Shown piece after piece: positions 9,604-18,477 of a stretch of 46,861 nucleotides of DNA. The position numbers and the translations under genes were made by a program. The notes under the pieces are model-generated. The model did no database searches. It was given only the letters and a program-made list of their open reading frames with translations, and was not told the DNA's origin. Origin of the DNA: Actinocrinis puniceicyclus (lineage in GTDB: Bacteria; Actinomycetota; Actinomycetes; Streptomycetales; Catenulisporaceae); the NCBI RefSeq assembly GCF_018283645.1, contig NZ_JAGSXH010000043.1, positions 1-46,861 on the forward strand, read 5' to 3'. How positions within the stretch are numbered: position 1 is the stretch's first letter; each line of letters starts with the position of its first letter.

Positions 9604-10809
9604 TCAGCCCAGGGCAGAGCCGCTCACGGACGGACGGCCCGCGCCGAGAAAGAAGATCCCGGGATAACCCGCGGTCCAGAATCCCTTGCTGGGATTGGCG
9701 GACAGCGTCGAGTCGCGGATCGTGAGGGTTCCGGTGCGGTCGTTGCTGACGAAGAACAGCGCGCCGCCGCCCTCGTTCGCGGCGTCGTGCTCGATGACGG
9801 ATCCCGCGACGATGACCGTGTACTGATTCCCGTCGGTGTAGATCGCGCCGCCGCTGCCGCCGCCGGGCGTGCCGCTGCGCGCCGGGTTGGCGCCGTGGCC
9901 GATCGCCTCGTTGTACGTCATCACGCAGTTGAGCACGCGCCACGAGACGCCGATGCTGCTGAGCGCGCCGCCGTTGGAGCAGACGCCGCCCGCTGCGGGC
10001 GAGCCACCGAAGGTGCTGTCCACGACGTACACCGGAAGGCCCTGCCACTGTTCGAGCGCGCGCACGGCCGCGCCGCCGAGGTCGGGGCCGGTGGCGTCGC
10101 AGCGGTTGCCGACGAAGAGGGAGTGCACGATCTTGAGCCGGCCGCCGCGGTCGAAGATCGCCCCGCCTCCGCCGCCGTCGGTCTTCTGGCCCGTGGAGTC
10201 GCCGTGCGCGAGGGTCAGGTTCTGCACGGTCAGTTGCGGATACTGCTGGTTCTGGCAGTGCGAGGTGGTCCAGCCCTGGGCCTGGTCGCAGGTGTCGAGG
10301 TAGAGGATGCGCCGCGCGCCGGCGCCGTCGAGCGTGACCCGGCCGCCGCCGTCGAGCACGACCCGGGTCGCCGCGTTGCGCACCTTCGCGGTCGCGGCCA
10401 TCGTGATCACCACCGGGCCGGGTCCACAGTCGAACGTGATCACGCCACCGGAGGCGACCGCGGCGACCACGGCAGCGGAGGTACAGCTCGCGGGCGTGCC
10501 GTGGCCGACGACGTGGTCGGGGTGCGAGGTGTCCACGCGCTGCCCGTCGGCCGGGACGGCCGCGTGCCCGTTCGGGTTGCCGGCGCTGAGCATGTCGGCT
10601 GCCGTCGCGGGTGCGGACGGCCGAGCCTTCGCGGGCGACGGGGTGGGCGGCGCGACGCTCGCAGAGGGCTGAATTACCGGTATGGCCGGCGTGCTCCGCG
10701 CCGCCGCGGCGCGCACCGTCGCGGAGCTCGAGGAGTTACCGCACGCGGTCAGCAGACCCCCGGCGAGCAGGAACGCGAGCGTCAAGGCGGCGCGACGCAG
10801 TATGGCCAT
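9604..10809 (-). CDS. secreted lipoprotein with right-handed beta-helix repeats
   Basis: A 401-residue exported protein. The signal sequence (residues 1-23, RRAALTLAFLLAGGLLTAC) ends in the lipobox LTAC, so Cys23 is the expected lipid anchor, followed by a Ser/Thr/Pro/Ala linker to about residue 95. The rest looks like a parallel beta-helix: VITFDCGPGPVVITM, RVVLDGGGRVTLDG, LTVQNLTLAHGD, GGGGGAIFDRGG, GGSGGAIYTDGNQY and NEGGGALFF, the Gly-rich turns of polymorphic outer-membrane-like and pectate-lyase-like repeats. Cys pairs may form disulphides. No catalytic residues could be picked, so it may bind or cleave a polysaccharide, or be purely structural. Confidence 0.8.
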   Translation of the reverse strand: MAILRRAALTLAFLLAGGLLTACGNSSSSATVRAAAARSTPAIPVIQPSASVAPPTPSPAKARPSAPATAADMLSAGNPNGHAAVPADGQRVDTSHPDHVVGHGTPASCTSAAVVAAVASGGVITFDCGPGPVVITMAATAKVRNAATRVVLDGGGRVTLDGAGARRILYLDTCDQAQGWTTSHCQNQQYPQLTVQNLTLAHGDSTGQKTDGGGGGAIFDRGGRLKIVHSLFVGNRCDATGPDLGGAAVRALEQWQGLPVYVVDSTFGGSPAAGGVCSNGGALSSIGVSWRVLNCVMTYNEAIGHGANPARSGTPGGGSGGAIYTDGNQYTVIVAGSVIEHDAANEGGGALFFVSNDRTGTLTIRDSTLSANPSKGFWTAGYPGIFFLGAGRPSVSGSALG

Positions 10810-11119
10810 CGCGCGATCCTAGCGTCCCGCGCTGGAAATCCGTCGCATGACTCTGCTCGACCTGGCTGCGCACGTCCGGTCATCCGCGCCCGGCTGGCAA
10901 GGCGCCGGAACACCCTCGCGGTGCTCAATCAACGCAGTGGGTCGTCTGTGGGCGTTTCGGCAACGCGGCAAGGCGGGATGCGGGGGCCGATTTTCACGGC
11001 GGACTTCCGGCGCGGGACACCAGTGCCTCGGCAGGATCGGGGAATCCCACCAGCGGCGAATAGGGCACTGGGCCTTTTGGCAAGCAGCGCCGGACAGGGC
11101 CGCGGCGCCGCGCCGGCCG
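10810..11119. other. intergenic stretch without a recognisable gene
   Basis: This is the spacer between the lipoprotein start and the end of the lacI remnant. Open frames here have no ribosome site and no resemblance to known proteins. I see no strong hairpin or repeat. It must hold the lipoprotein promoter, but no convincing -10/-35 pair stands out. Confidence 0.5.
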
Positions 11120-11750
11120 TCAGGCGGACTGCCGCCGCACCAGCACCGGATCGAAGATCACCGAGGTCACCGGCCGCCGCGGATCGTCGATCTGGTCGAG
11201 CAGGATGCGGGTCATCCGCGCGGCCATGTCCTCGAACGGCTGGCGGATCGTGGCCAGCGTCGGGCGGCAGGCCGTGGCCGCGCGGCTGTCGTCGAACCCG
11301 ATGACCGCCACGTCCTCGGGCACCCGCCGGCCGCGTTCGCGCAGGGCCAGCATGGCGCCCTGCGCCATCACGTCGTCGGCGACGAAGACGGCGTCCAGAT
11401 CCGGGTGCTGCGTCAGCAGCCGCTCCATCGCCTTCTCGCCGCTGCCGAGCGTGAAGTTGCCTTCCTCGCTCGGGGACGTAGCCGTGGCCGTGGCCGTGGC
11501 GCACCATCGCCTCGCGGAATCCGCTCAGCCGGTCCTGCGCCGCGGCGACGTCGAGCGGCCCGGTGATCGTCGCTGCGCTGGTGCAGCCGCGCGCGAGCAG
11601 GTGTCCGGCAGCCAGCGCCGCGCCGTCGCGGTGGGCCAGGTCGACGTAGCTGATCGGCAGCATGCGCGCGGGCCGGGCGAAGAGCACCGCGCTGAGGCCG
11701 GCCCGCACCAGCAGTTCCGGGAGCGGGTCGTGCAGCCCAAGCCCAGTCAT
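11120..11750 (-). pseudogene. truncated, frameshifted LacI-family regulator
   Basis: A remnant of a sugar-responsive LacI/GalR repressor in two frames. The upstream frame (about 11750-11475) gives DPLPELLVRAGLSAVLF, PISYVDLAHRDGAALAAGHL and TITGPLDVAAAQDRLSGFRE. The downstream frame (about 11470-11120) gives GNFTLGSGEKAMERLL, DAVFVADDVMAQGAMLALRE and VAVIGFDDSRAA. A one-base phase change falls around 11465-11480. The HTH headpiece and the first half of the ligand domain (about 120-150 residues) are absent. In their place is the cttccgg repeat. It cannot encode a DNA-binding protein. The frameshift alone could be a sequencing error, but the missing head could not. Confidence 0.85.
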
Positions 11751-11785
11751 CCGGTGGACGCGGCGAATGCACCGCACCGCGCACG

Positions 11786-11860
11786 CTTCCGGCATTCGGC
11801 TTCCGGCTTCCGGCTTCCGGCTTCCGGCTTCGGCTTCCGGCTTCGGCTTCCGGCTTCCGG
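11786..11860. repeat. cttccgg heptamer array
   Basis: About eleven units of cttccgg (some cttcgg or cattcgg) stand where the 5' half of the lacI remnant should be. The region from here to 12026 has no other gene. The repeat boundary coincides with the truncation point to within about 40 bases, suggesting that repeat expansion or repeat-mediated deletion removed the HTH-coding part. Confidence 0.85.
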
Positions 11861-12026
11861 ACCGGATCCGGCTCAGCCCCGGTTACTCCGGTACGGCTCT
11901 GCTCGGGCCCGCGCCCGGACCCCGCCACCACAGACCCCCGCACGCATCGACGCGCCCTGCGACCAGGTCTGCGACTTCTGATACGGTTCAGGCGGTTCGG
12001 GTATGAGGCGCTGGGAGGTACCGGTC

Positions 12027-12758
12027 GTGGCGCTGGATCCACCGATGGAAGTCGTGCAGCTGCTCCAGTTCATCGGAGTCGACTGGCCGATGATCAACGA
12101 GGACACCGTGCGCGAGGTCGCCGGGTACGTCCAGGAGTTCGCGGACAACATCCGGCAGGCCCATCAGGACGCGACCGACACGATCCAGAAGATGGGCTCG
12201 GCGTATCAGGGCGCTTCGTACGATCGGCTGGTCGAGCGCTGGGCGCAGATGTCTTCGTCGCACATGACCGAGCTGGTCGACGGCTGCAAGGTCGTGGTCG
12301 AGGCGCTGCACGCCGCGGCCGACTTCATCGTGGCGCAGAAGGGTGTCGCGATCGCGGAACTGGTCGTGCTGGCCGCCTCGTTCATCGCCGACCAGGCCGC
12401 CGCGGTGGCCACCTTCGGCCTGGCCGAGGCGGCGCTGGCGGCGATCGAACTGGCCGCGCGCAAGGCGATCGAGTTTCTGGAGCAGCAGCTGGAGCAGTAC
12501 ATCCTCAGCCAGGTCATCGAGCTCGGATTCAAGGCCCTGCAACCGATCATCCAGCGCGCGCTGGACGGATTCGTCTTCCAGGCCGCGTCCGCCGCGCTCG
12601 GCGTGCCGTCCGGCGCGGGAGGCGCGGTAGGCCAGGGCTTCCAAGTGGTCGCGGACGAACTGCGCTCCCACGCCCAGGTCCTGCACTCCCACGCCGACAC
12701 CGTCGCCTCGCACGCGCAGGTCCTCACCGGCAAGCTGACGGGGGTGAGCTTCGCTTGA
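12027..12758 (+). CDS. ESX/WXG100-like helical partner of the Rhs toxin
   Basis: A 243-residue, almost entirely helical, Ala-rich protein. The opening GVDWPMINEDTVREVAGYVQ resembles the WXG100/CpnT-type N-terminal domain, carrying a W near the start of a long helical hairpin. A coiled region and a C-terminal 'SHAQVLHSHADTVASHAQV' heptad-like stretch follow. I chose the GTG at 12027 because GGGAGG sits eight bases before it; an in-frame ATG at 12003 lacks one. Its stop overlaps the TTG start of rhs, so the two are co-translated. The inferred role is a type VII-like secretion adaptor or chaperone for the toxin. No T7SS machinery genes are in the window. Confidence 0.78.
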   Translation: MALDPPMEVVQLLQFIGVDWPMINEDTVREVAGYVQEFADNIRQAHQDATDTIQKMGSAYQGASYDRLVERWAQMSSSHMTELVDGCKVVVEALHAAADFIVAQKGVAIAELVVLAASFIADQAAAVATFGLAEAALAAIELAARKAIEFLEQQLEQYILSQVIELGFKALQPIIQRALDGFVFQAASAALGVPSGAGGAVGQGFQVVADELRSHAQVLHSHADTVASHAQVLTGKLTGVSFA

Positions 12759-15700
12759 GCGGCGGCATAGCGCGGGCGCTGGAACAAGGCGTCGAGAACG
12801 ACCTGCGTCCCGCGCTACAGGACGCGGGAAAGGCACTGGAGAACGCGGTCCGCTCTGTGGCCCACGGCGCCGAGGGCGTCGCCGAGCGCACCGAGGCGAC
12901 CGAGTCGAAGGTACTCGGGAAGATCACCTCGATCGGCGGCAAGGACACCGAAGGCGCGCTGGGCGGCGCGGAACGCGACGCCGGGAAACTGGGCTCCGAC
13001 GCATCCGGCGCGGCCCGCGGCGGTGAGGGGCCGACGCTCGGCCACGGCGAAGGCCAGGGCGGCGGTCCCAAGGAGAGCGAAGGTAACCACGACGCGCACA
13101 CCGAGGGCGACCCGGTGGACGTGGTCACCGGCGCGATGGTCAGCTCCGTGACCGACGTGCACCTGGCCGGGCTGCTGCCGCTGGTGCTGCGCCGCGCCTA
13201 CAGCTCGGCCTTCCGCGGCGGCCGGCGCTTCGGCCCCGGCTGGTCGTCCACGCTCGATCAGCGCATTGAGATCGACGGCGACGGCATCCACTACGCGGGC
13301 GACGACGCGCAGATCCTGCACTACCCGCAGCCGGCCGGCGCGCACGACGCGGTCCTGCCGGTCGGCGGCGCGCGCTGGCCGCTGACCTGGGACCGGGACA
13401 GCGACACGATCCGCATCACCGACCCGCGCACAGGCTGGACCCGGCATTTCACCGCGCTCGGCGCGACCCGCGCGGGACGAACCGAGATCCGCCCGATCAC
13501 CGCGCTGTCCGACCGCAACGGCCATCGCGTGACATACGTCTGCGACGACGAGGGCGTACCGGTCGAAGTGCAGCACTCCGGCGGCTACCGCATCGCGGTG
13601 GACACCGGCTACACGGCCGGCGTCTTCCGCGTCGAGGGGCTGCGGCTGCTCGACGGCAGCGAGGGCGGCCAGGGCGCGACCCTTGTGGCGTACCAGTACG
13701 ATCCGCGCGGGCGGCTGGCCGGGGTGGTCAACTCCTCCGGCCTTCCATTCGTATACGAATACGACGACAGGGACCTGATCACCGCCGCGATCGACCGCAC
13801 CGGTTCGCGTTACACCTACGAGTACGACGACACCGGGCGGGTCGTGCGCGGCACCGGCGACGGAGGGTACCTGTCCGCGCGCTTCGAATACGACACCGAG
13901 CGGCGGATCACCAGGGCTTTCAACAGCCTGGGCCACGAGACGCAGTACCACTACGACGCGCACGGACACCTCACCAGGACCGTCGACGCCCTCGGCAACG
14001 CGACGGTGACCGAGTACGACCGCTTCGGACGGCTGGTAGCGGTCACGGACCCGCTGGGCAACACCACGCGCTACGTGCTCAACGAGAACGGCGACCCGCT
14101 GCGCGTCGAGCAGCCGGACGGCGGCGTGGTGTCAGCTTCCTACAACGCGTTGGGCCTGCTGGCCGCGCTGACCGGCGCGGCGGGGACCGCGTGGCGCTAC
14201 GCCCACGACGAGCGCGGCAACCTGCTGACGGTCACCGATCCGCTCGGGGCGGCCACCGCGTACACCTACGACGAGCGCGGCCGGCTGACCTCGGTCACCG
14301 ATCCGGCCGGCAACACCACGACCGTCGCGACAGACGCGGCCGGCCTGCAACTCGGCTTCACCGATCCGCTGGGGAACGCCAGCCGACTGGAGCGCGACGC
14401 CTTCGGGCGCGTCGTGGCGGTCACCGACCCGCTGGGCAACACCACGCGGCTGGGGTACCGCGTCGAGGGCGAGGCGCTGTGGCGGGTGCTGCCGGACGGC
14501 ACGCGCGAGGAGTGGGAGTACGACGGCGAGGGGAACCAGACCCTGCACCGCAACCCGGCCGGGCTGGTGACCCGGTACGAGTACGGCCCGTTCTCGTTGC
14601 GGGCGCGGGAGATCCGCCCCGGCGGCGCCGAGTACGCCTTCGCCTACAACACCGAGCGCGACCTGGTGGCGGTGACCAATCCGGCGGCCGCGCTCTGGCG
14701 GTACGAGTACGACGCGGCCGGGCGCATCGTGGCCGAGACCGACTTCAACGGCCGCACCACGACGCGCGGCTTCGACGCGGCCGGGCGGCTGGTCGAGCGG
14801 GTGAACGGCGCGGGCCAGCGCGCCACGATGCTGCGTGACGCCGCGGGCCGGGTCACCCGGCGGGACCTGAGTGACGGCGCCGGGACCGTGTACGAGTACG
14901 ACCCGGAAGGTCGGCTGCTGCGCGCGCGGTCCGGCGATTCAGTGCTCGAATACGGGTATGACGCGGCCGGGCGGCTCGTGTCGGAGAGCGCGGACGGGCG
15001 GCCGGTCGCGAGCCGTTACGACGCGGCGGGCCGCCGGGTCGAGCGCGTCACGCCCTCGGGCCTGGCCTCGCACTGGTCCTTCGACGGCAACGGCAACCCG
15101 TTGAGCATGGCCAACGCCGCCGGCGCGTTGTCGTTCCAGTACGACGCGGTGGGCCAGGAGACCACCCGGTTCCTCGGCGCAGGTGCCGCGCTCACCCAGG
15201 CGTTCGATCCGGCCTACCGCCTCGCGTCACAGGGCGTCTGGGTCTACGACGCGGCCGCGGCGCAGGTCGCGGCGCCGGAGGGCGGGGCCGGCGGCTACCG
15301 GCCGCTTGAGCAGCGCACTTATACGTATCGCCCGGATGGTTATCCGGTCGCGGTCACGGACACGTTGCGCGGCGATCGCGCCTACACGTTGGACCCCGAG
15401 GGCCGGATCACGGCGGTCAGCGGCGACGCCTGGCATGAGCAGTACAGCTATGACCGCGCCGGGAACCTCGCCGCGGCCGCCTGGCCCGGCGCCGGGGATG
15501 ACGCGCGGGACGCACAGGGTGAGCGAGAATATCAGGGCACGATCGTGCGGCGCGCCGGGCGGGTCGGCTACGAGTACGACGCTCAGGGCCGTGTGGTGCG
15601 CATGGTCAGGCGCACCCTCTCCGGCCAGAGCCGGCAGTGGACGTATACGTGGGACGCGGACGACCGGCTGACCCGGGTCACCACGCCCGACGGCTCGGTA

Positions 15701-16630
15701 TGGCAGTACACATACGATCCGCTGGGGCGGCGGGTCGCGAAACGGCGGCTGGCCGCGGACGGCGCGGCGGCCGAACTGATCAGCTTCGCGTGGGACGGGC
15801 GCCATCTGGCGGAGCAGACCCGGAAGTCGGCGGACGGGACCGTCGAGACGCTCACGTGGGACTGGGAACCGGGCGGTGATCGGGTCGCCGCGCAGACGCG
15901 CGCCGTCACCCGCCCGGCCGGCAGCGCGCTGCACGCGCCGCAGGAGGAGATCGACCGGCGCTTCTACGCGATCGTCGCGGACGCGGTCGGCACCCCCACC
16001 GAACTGGTCGCGCCGGACGGACGGATCGCCTGGCGCGCGCAGCACACGGTGTGGGGGCGCCCGGCGGGCACCGACCCCGAGACGACCGGGTGCCCGCTGG
16101 GTTTCCCCGGCCAGTACCGGGACGAGGAAACCGGCCTGCACTACAACTACCTGCGCTACTACGACCCGGAGACCGCGCGGTATCTGAGCCCTGACCCGCT
16201 CGGCCTGTTCCCCTCGCCGGACGACTACGCGTACGTGGCGAACCCGCTGCTGTGGTTCGACCCGCTGGGACTGGCCCCGCACCACGCGCACATCACGGTC
16301 TACGACCCGGCCGGCAACGTCCGCTACCACTACGGCCTGGTCAGCGGGCACACCGTGCCGGAGGAGGCCGCGCTGGGCTTCCCGAACGCGATGATGGCCA
16401 CCCACACCGAGAACCGGTCGATGCGGATGCACGGCGGCAGCCCGACCGTGCCGATCCCGGGCGATCCGTACGCGAATTCGCATCCCGTCCAGGCCGGCGA
16501 CCACATCGTGATCGACGGCGAGAAGCCGCCGTGCCCGCAGTGCAAGGGCGCGATGAACCGCGCGATGAACGAACTGGGCGTGAACGTGACGTACAACTGG
16601 GGCGGCAACACGTGGCACGCGACCGGGTGA
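12755..16630 (+). CDS. Rhs/YD-repeat polymorphic toxin with C-terminal deaminase domain
   Basis: A 1291-residue contact-dependent toxin. Residues 1-115 are a helical, Gly-rich N-terminus. GDPVDVVTGAMV (about 118) starts the DUF6531 block. About 200-1120 are YD repeats (YDERGRLTSVTDP and many variants). The hyperconserved Rhs core ends around 1123-1175 with HYNYLRYYDPETARYLSPDP and the release motif DPLGL. The tip, residues 1176-1291, has the zinc-deaminase signature: H-T-E (His1217, Glu1219) and PCPQC (Cys1260, Cys1263). Such tips deaminate cytidine in DNA, RNA or nucleotides. The spacing and the short tip recall the Pput_2613/SsdA-like group, but that subfamily is a guess. The TTG start overlaps the upstream stop (TTGA). 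Confidence 0.93.
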   Translation: MSGGIARALEQGVENDLRPALQDAGKALENAVRSVAHGAEGVAERTEATESKVLGKITSIGGKDTEGALGGAERDAGKLGSDASGAARGGEGPTLGHGEGQGGGPKESEGNHDAHTEGDPVDVVTGAMVSSVTDVHLAGLLPLVLRRAYSSAFRGGRRFGPGWSSTLDQRIEIDGDGIHYAGDDAQILHYPQPAGAHDAVLPVGGARWPLTWDRDSDTIRITDPRTGWTRHFTALGATRAGRTEIRPITALSDRNGHRVTYVCDDEGVPVEVQHSGGYRIAVDTGYTAGVFRVEGLRLLDGSEGGQGATLVAYQYDPRGRLAGVVNSSGLPFVYEYDDRDLITAAIDRTGSRYTYEYDDTGRVVRGTGDGGYLSARFEYDTERRITRAFNSLGHETQYHYDAHGHLTRTVDALGNATVTEYDRFGRLVAVTDPLGNTTRYVLNENGDPLRVEQPDGGVVSASYNALGLLAALTGAAGTAWRYAHDERGNLLTVTDPLGAATAYTYDERGRLTSVTDPAGNTTTVATDAAGLQLGFTDPLGNASRLERDAFGRVVAVTDPLGNTTRLGYRVEGEALWRVLPDGTREEWEYDGEGNQTLHRNPAGLVTRYEYGPFSLRAREIRPGGAEYAFAYNTERDLVAVTNPAAALWRYEYDAAGRIVAETDFNGRTTTRGFDAAGRLVERVNGAGQRATMLRDAAGRVTRRDLSDGAGTVYEYDPEGRLLRARSGDSVLEYGYDAAGRLVSESADGRPVASRYDAAGRRVERVTPSGLASHWSFDGNGNPLSMANAAGALSFQYDAVGQETTRFLGAGAALTQAFDPAYRLASQGVWVYDAAAAQVAAPEGGAGGYRPLEQRTYTYRPDGYPVAVTDTLRGDRAYTLDPEGRITAVSGDAWHEQYSYDRAGNLAAAAWPGAGDDARDAQGEREYQGTIVRRAGRVGYEYDAQGRVVRMVRRTLSGQSRQWTYTWDADDRLTRVTTPDGSVWQYTYDPLGRRVAKRRLAADGAAAELISFAWDGRHLAEQTRKSADGTVETLTWDWEPGGDRVAAQTRAVTRPAGSALHAPQEEIDRRFYAIVADAVGTPTELVAPDGRIAWRAQHTVWGRPAGTDPETTGCPLGFPGQYRDEETGLHYNYLRYYDPETARYLSPDPLGLFPSPDDYAYVANPLLWFDPLGLAPHHAHITVYDPAGNVRYHYGLVSGHTVPEEAALGFPNAMMATHTENRSMRMHGGSPTVPIPGDPYANSHPVQAGDHIVIDGEKPPCPQCKGAMNRAMNELGVNVTYNWGGNTWHATG

Positions 16631-16672
16631 CGGGTCGCGCGCCGGACGGCCGGGCGAAGGGATAATCGCGGT

Positions 16673-17083
16673 ATGCCTTCGCCTGACTTCGCTTCCGTCG
16701 CGCTGGTGACCGTCGAGGAGAACGTCGACGCCTTCACGGTCGGATTGGCCGCGGACCCCTCCGGCGCCGGAGCCTTCCTCATCCTGCAGTGCGCGCTGAC
16801 AACGCCGACGGATCAGGACGCGGCGACCGGGATGGACACGTACTGCCTGATGGACGAGCAGGGCGCGGTGCATTACGGCGGAGTCGAGCGCGCCGAGTTG
16901 ACCGCCGGCACGCTGCGGCTGCGGTTCGACGCGGACGCGGCGCAGGAGCTGGGCGTCACGGACCCGCAGCGCCGGCTGAGCCTGAGCGTCCCGGCCGCGG
17001 ACACCGAGCGCCTGGCCGCCGGACTTCGCAGGGTTCTGACCTATGGCGCCCCGGACCGGCAGCCGGAGCTGGCCGGGATCTGA
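16673..17083 (+). CDS. Imm10-like immunity protein
   Basis: A 136-residue acidic protein 42 bases after the toxin. It resembles the Imm10 family of polymorphic-toxin immunity proteins: an opening ENVDAFTVGLAADPSG, a central LILQCALT, the signature GMDTYCLMDEQGAVHYGG, then alternating strands and a C-terminal helix LAAGLRRVLTYG. Imm10 members are often found beside deaminase tips, which supports both assignments. It should bind and block the deaminase domain in the cytosol. The ATG start has only a weak AAGGG ahead, consistent with read-through from rhs. The family call is from pattern memory. Confidence 0.8.
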   Translation: MPSPDFASVALVTVEENVDAFTVGLAADPSGAGAFLILQCALTTPTDQDAATGMDTYCLMDEQGAVHYGGVERAELTAGTLRLRFDADAAQELGVTDPQRRLSLSVPAADTERLAAGLRRVLTYGAPDRQPELAGI

Positions 17084-17120
17084 GCGCGTCCGGGCGGCGC
17101 GAAGGCCGGGCGGCGCGCCG

Positions 17121-18188
17121 TCACGAGACGCGGCGGCGGGCGGCGCCCTTGGCCGCGGCCTTCTTCGCCGGAGCCTTCTGCACCGCGTTCGTGCCGGCCG
17201 CGCCGGTCTGCGTCGTCGAGGTCTTCTTCGCCGCGCTCTTCTTGGCGGGCGCGGTGCGCGCGGCCGTCTTCTTGGCCGCGCCCTTGTTCGCCGGCGCCTT
17301 CTTCGCCGCGCCAGGAGCGGCGCCCCCGCTCTCGCCCTGGCTGCCCTCGCCCTCGCCGCCGGCCGCGGCCCGCGCGGCCGGCTCGGCACTCTCGTCGGCG
17401 CCGGCCGGGCGGCCGCCGCGCGCCGCCTTCACGCTGCGCTCCAGCACCGCCATCAGGTCGATCACGTTGTCGCCGGCCGCGGCGCGCGGCGCCTCGTGCG
17501 GGACGGGCGCACCTTCGAGCTTCGCCTCAACCAGGTCGTGCAACGCCACCTGGTAGTCGTCGCGCAGCTGCCCGGCCAGCTCGGGAAAGTCCGTGGACAG
17601 CGTCTGGATCAGCGACTGCGCCATGGCCAGCTCCTGCGGGCGCACCCCGGCCTCCTGCGGCGCGATCCCCTCGGCCGTGCGCACCTCGTCCGGCCAGACC
17701 ATCAGCTGGAGCACCAGGACGTCGTCGTGTACGCGCAACACCGCCGGGGACTCCCGGGTCGACAGCGTGATCTTGGTGACCGCGACCTGCCCGCTCTCCC
17801 GCATCGCGTCGCGCAGCAGCGCGTACGGCTTGGCCCCGGCCTTCTCCGGCGCGACGTAGTAAGGCTTGGCGAAGTACACCGGGTCGATCTGCCGCTCATC
17901 GACGAAGGCGAGCACGTCGATGGTCTTCTTCGTCGGCACGGGCAGCGCCGACAGGTCCTCGTCGGTGAGCACGACCGTGTGCTCGTCGTCCGCGTCGAAA
18001 CCCCTGGCGATCTCCCGGTACGGAACCTCCCGGTCCTCCAGCTCGCACCAGCGCTTCATGCGCACCCGCCCGCCGTCCGGCGCGTGAACCTGATGCAGCG
18101 AGACGTTGTGCTCCTCGACCGCGGGCGCTATCGACACCGGGACCGTGACCAGCCCGAAGCTGATCGCGCCCTTCCACGAACTCCTCAT
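17121..18188 (-). CDS. ku: Ku DNA end-binding protein (NHEJ)
   Basis: Homodimeric ring protein that loads on double-strand DNA ends and recruits LigD-type enzymes. I chose the ATG at 18188, with GGAGGAGAGG upstream, giving 355 residues starting MRSSWKGAISFGLVTVPVSI, the classic bacterial Ku N-terminus. The core spans about residues 1-255 (KRWCELEDREVPYREI, LLRDAMRESGQVAVTKITL). The tail, from about 280, is an Ala/Lys stretch rich in AAKK and APAKK like eukaryotic H1. Such extended tails are known in actinomycete Ku and aid DNA binding. It is divergent from a LigD polymerase-domain gene. Confidence 0.96.
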   Translation of the reverse strand: MRSSWKGAISFGLVTVPVSIAPAVEEHNVSLHQVHAPDGGRVRMKRWCELEDREVPYREIARGFDADDEHTVVLTDEDLSALPVPTKKTIDVLAFVDERQIDPVYFAKPYYVAPEKAGAKPYALLRDAMRESGQVAVTKITLSTRESPAVLRVHDDVLVLQLMVWPDEVRTAEGIAPQEAGVRPQELAMAQSLIQTLSTDFPELAGQLRDDYQVALHDLVEAKLEGAPVPHEAPRAAAGDNVIDLMAVLERSVKAARGGRPAGADESAEPAARAAAGGEGEGSQGESGGAAPGAAKKAPANKGAAKKTAARTAPAKKSAAKKTSTTQTGAAGTNAVQKAPAKKAAAKGAARRRVS

Positions 18189-18237
18189 CCGACGCCGCCT
18201 CTCCTCCGGCACGGCCTCTCACGTTCGAGTCTCGTCC

Positions 18238-18258
18238 CACCTGGTGAATGACCAGGTG
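18238..18258. promoter_or_regulatory. 8-bp-arm inverted repeat in the ku/ligD promoter region
   Basis: CACCTGGT-GAATG-ACCAGGTG is a perfect dyad 50 bases upstream of the ku start codon and 220 bases upstream of the polymerase gene. Its size fits a dimeric repressor or activator. The 289-base region between the genes also has an AT-richer stretch near 18300-18345 that may hold promoters. No regulator is identified. Confidence 0.6.
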
Positions 18259-18477
18259 AGACGCCGGCGCCGCGTCGGTTGCTCCGCTTTGGCGTCGTTT
18301 ACCCACGATTCCTGGTTTTTCACCTGTTTGTGTACACCTTCGCACTCGCGGACCGGCCCGGCCACCCGCCCCGACGACGCGGCGGTAACGGACCGTGAAC
18401 GCCGATGACGTCATCCGCCGTCAAGACGAACGGGGCCACGCACATGAGCCGCTTGCCATCCGGGAATCAACCACACT

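Noticed and set aside
10847-11566. 239-codon plus-strand frame over the lacI remnant
   Set aside because: It lies antisense to recognisable LacI sequence and shows no motif of its own.
12758-16630. CRISPR or other DNA repeats suggested by the many similar blocks in this region
   Set aside because: The periodicity comes from YD repeats of the Rhs coding sequence, not from spaced identical DNA repeats.
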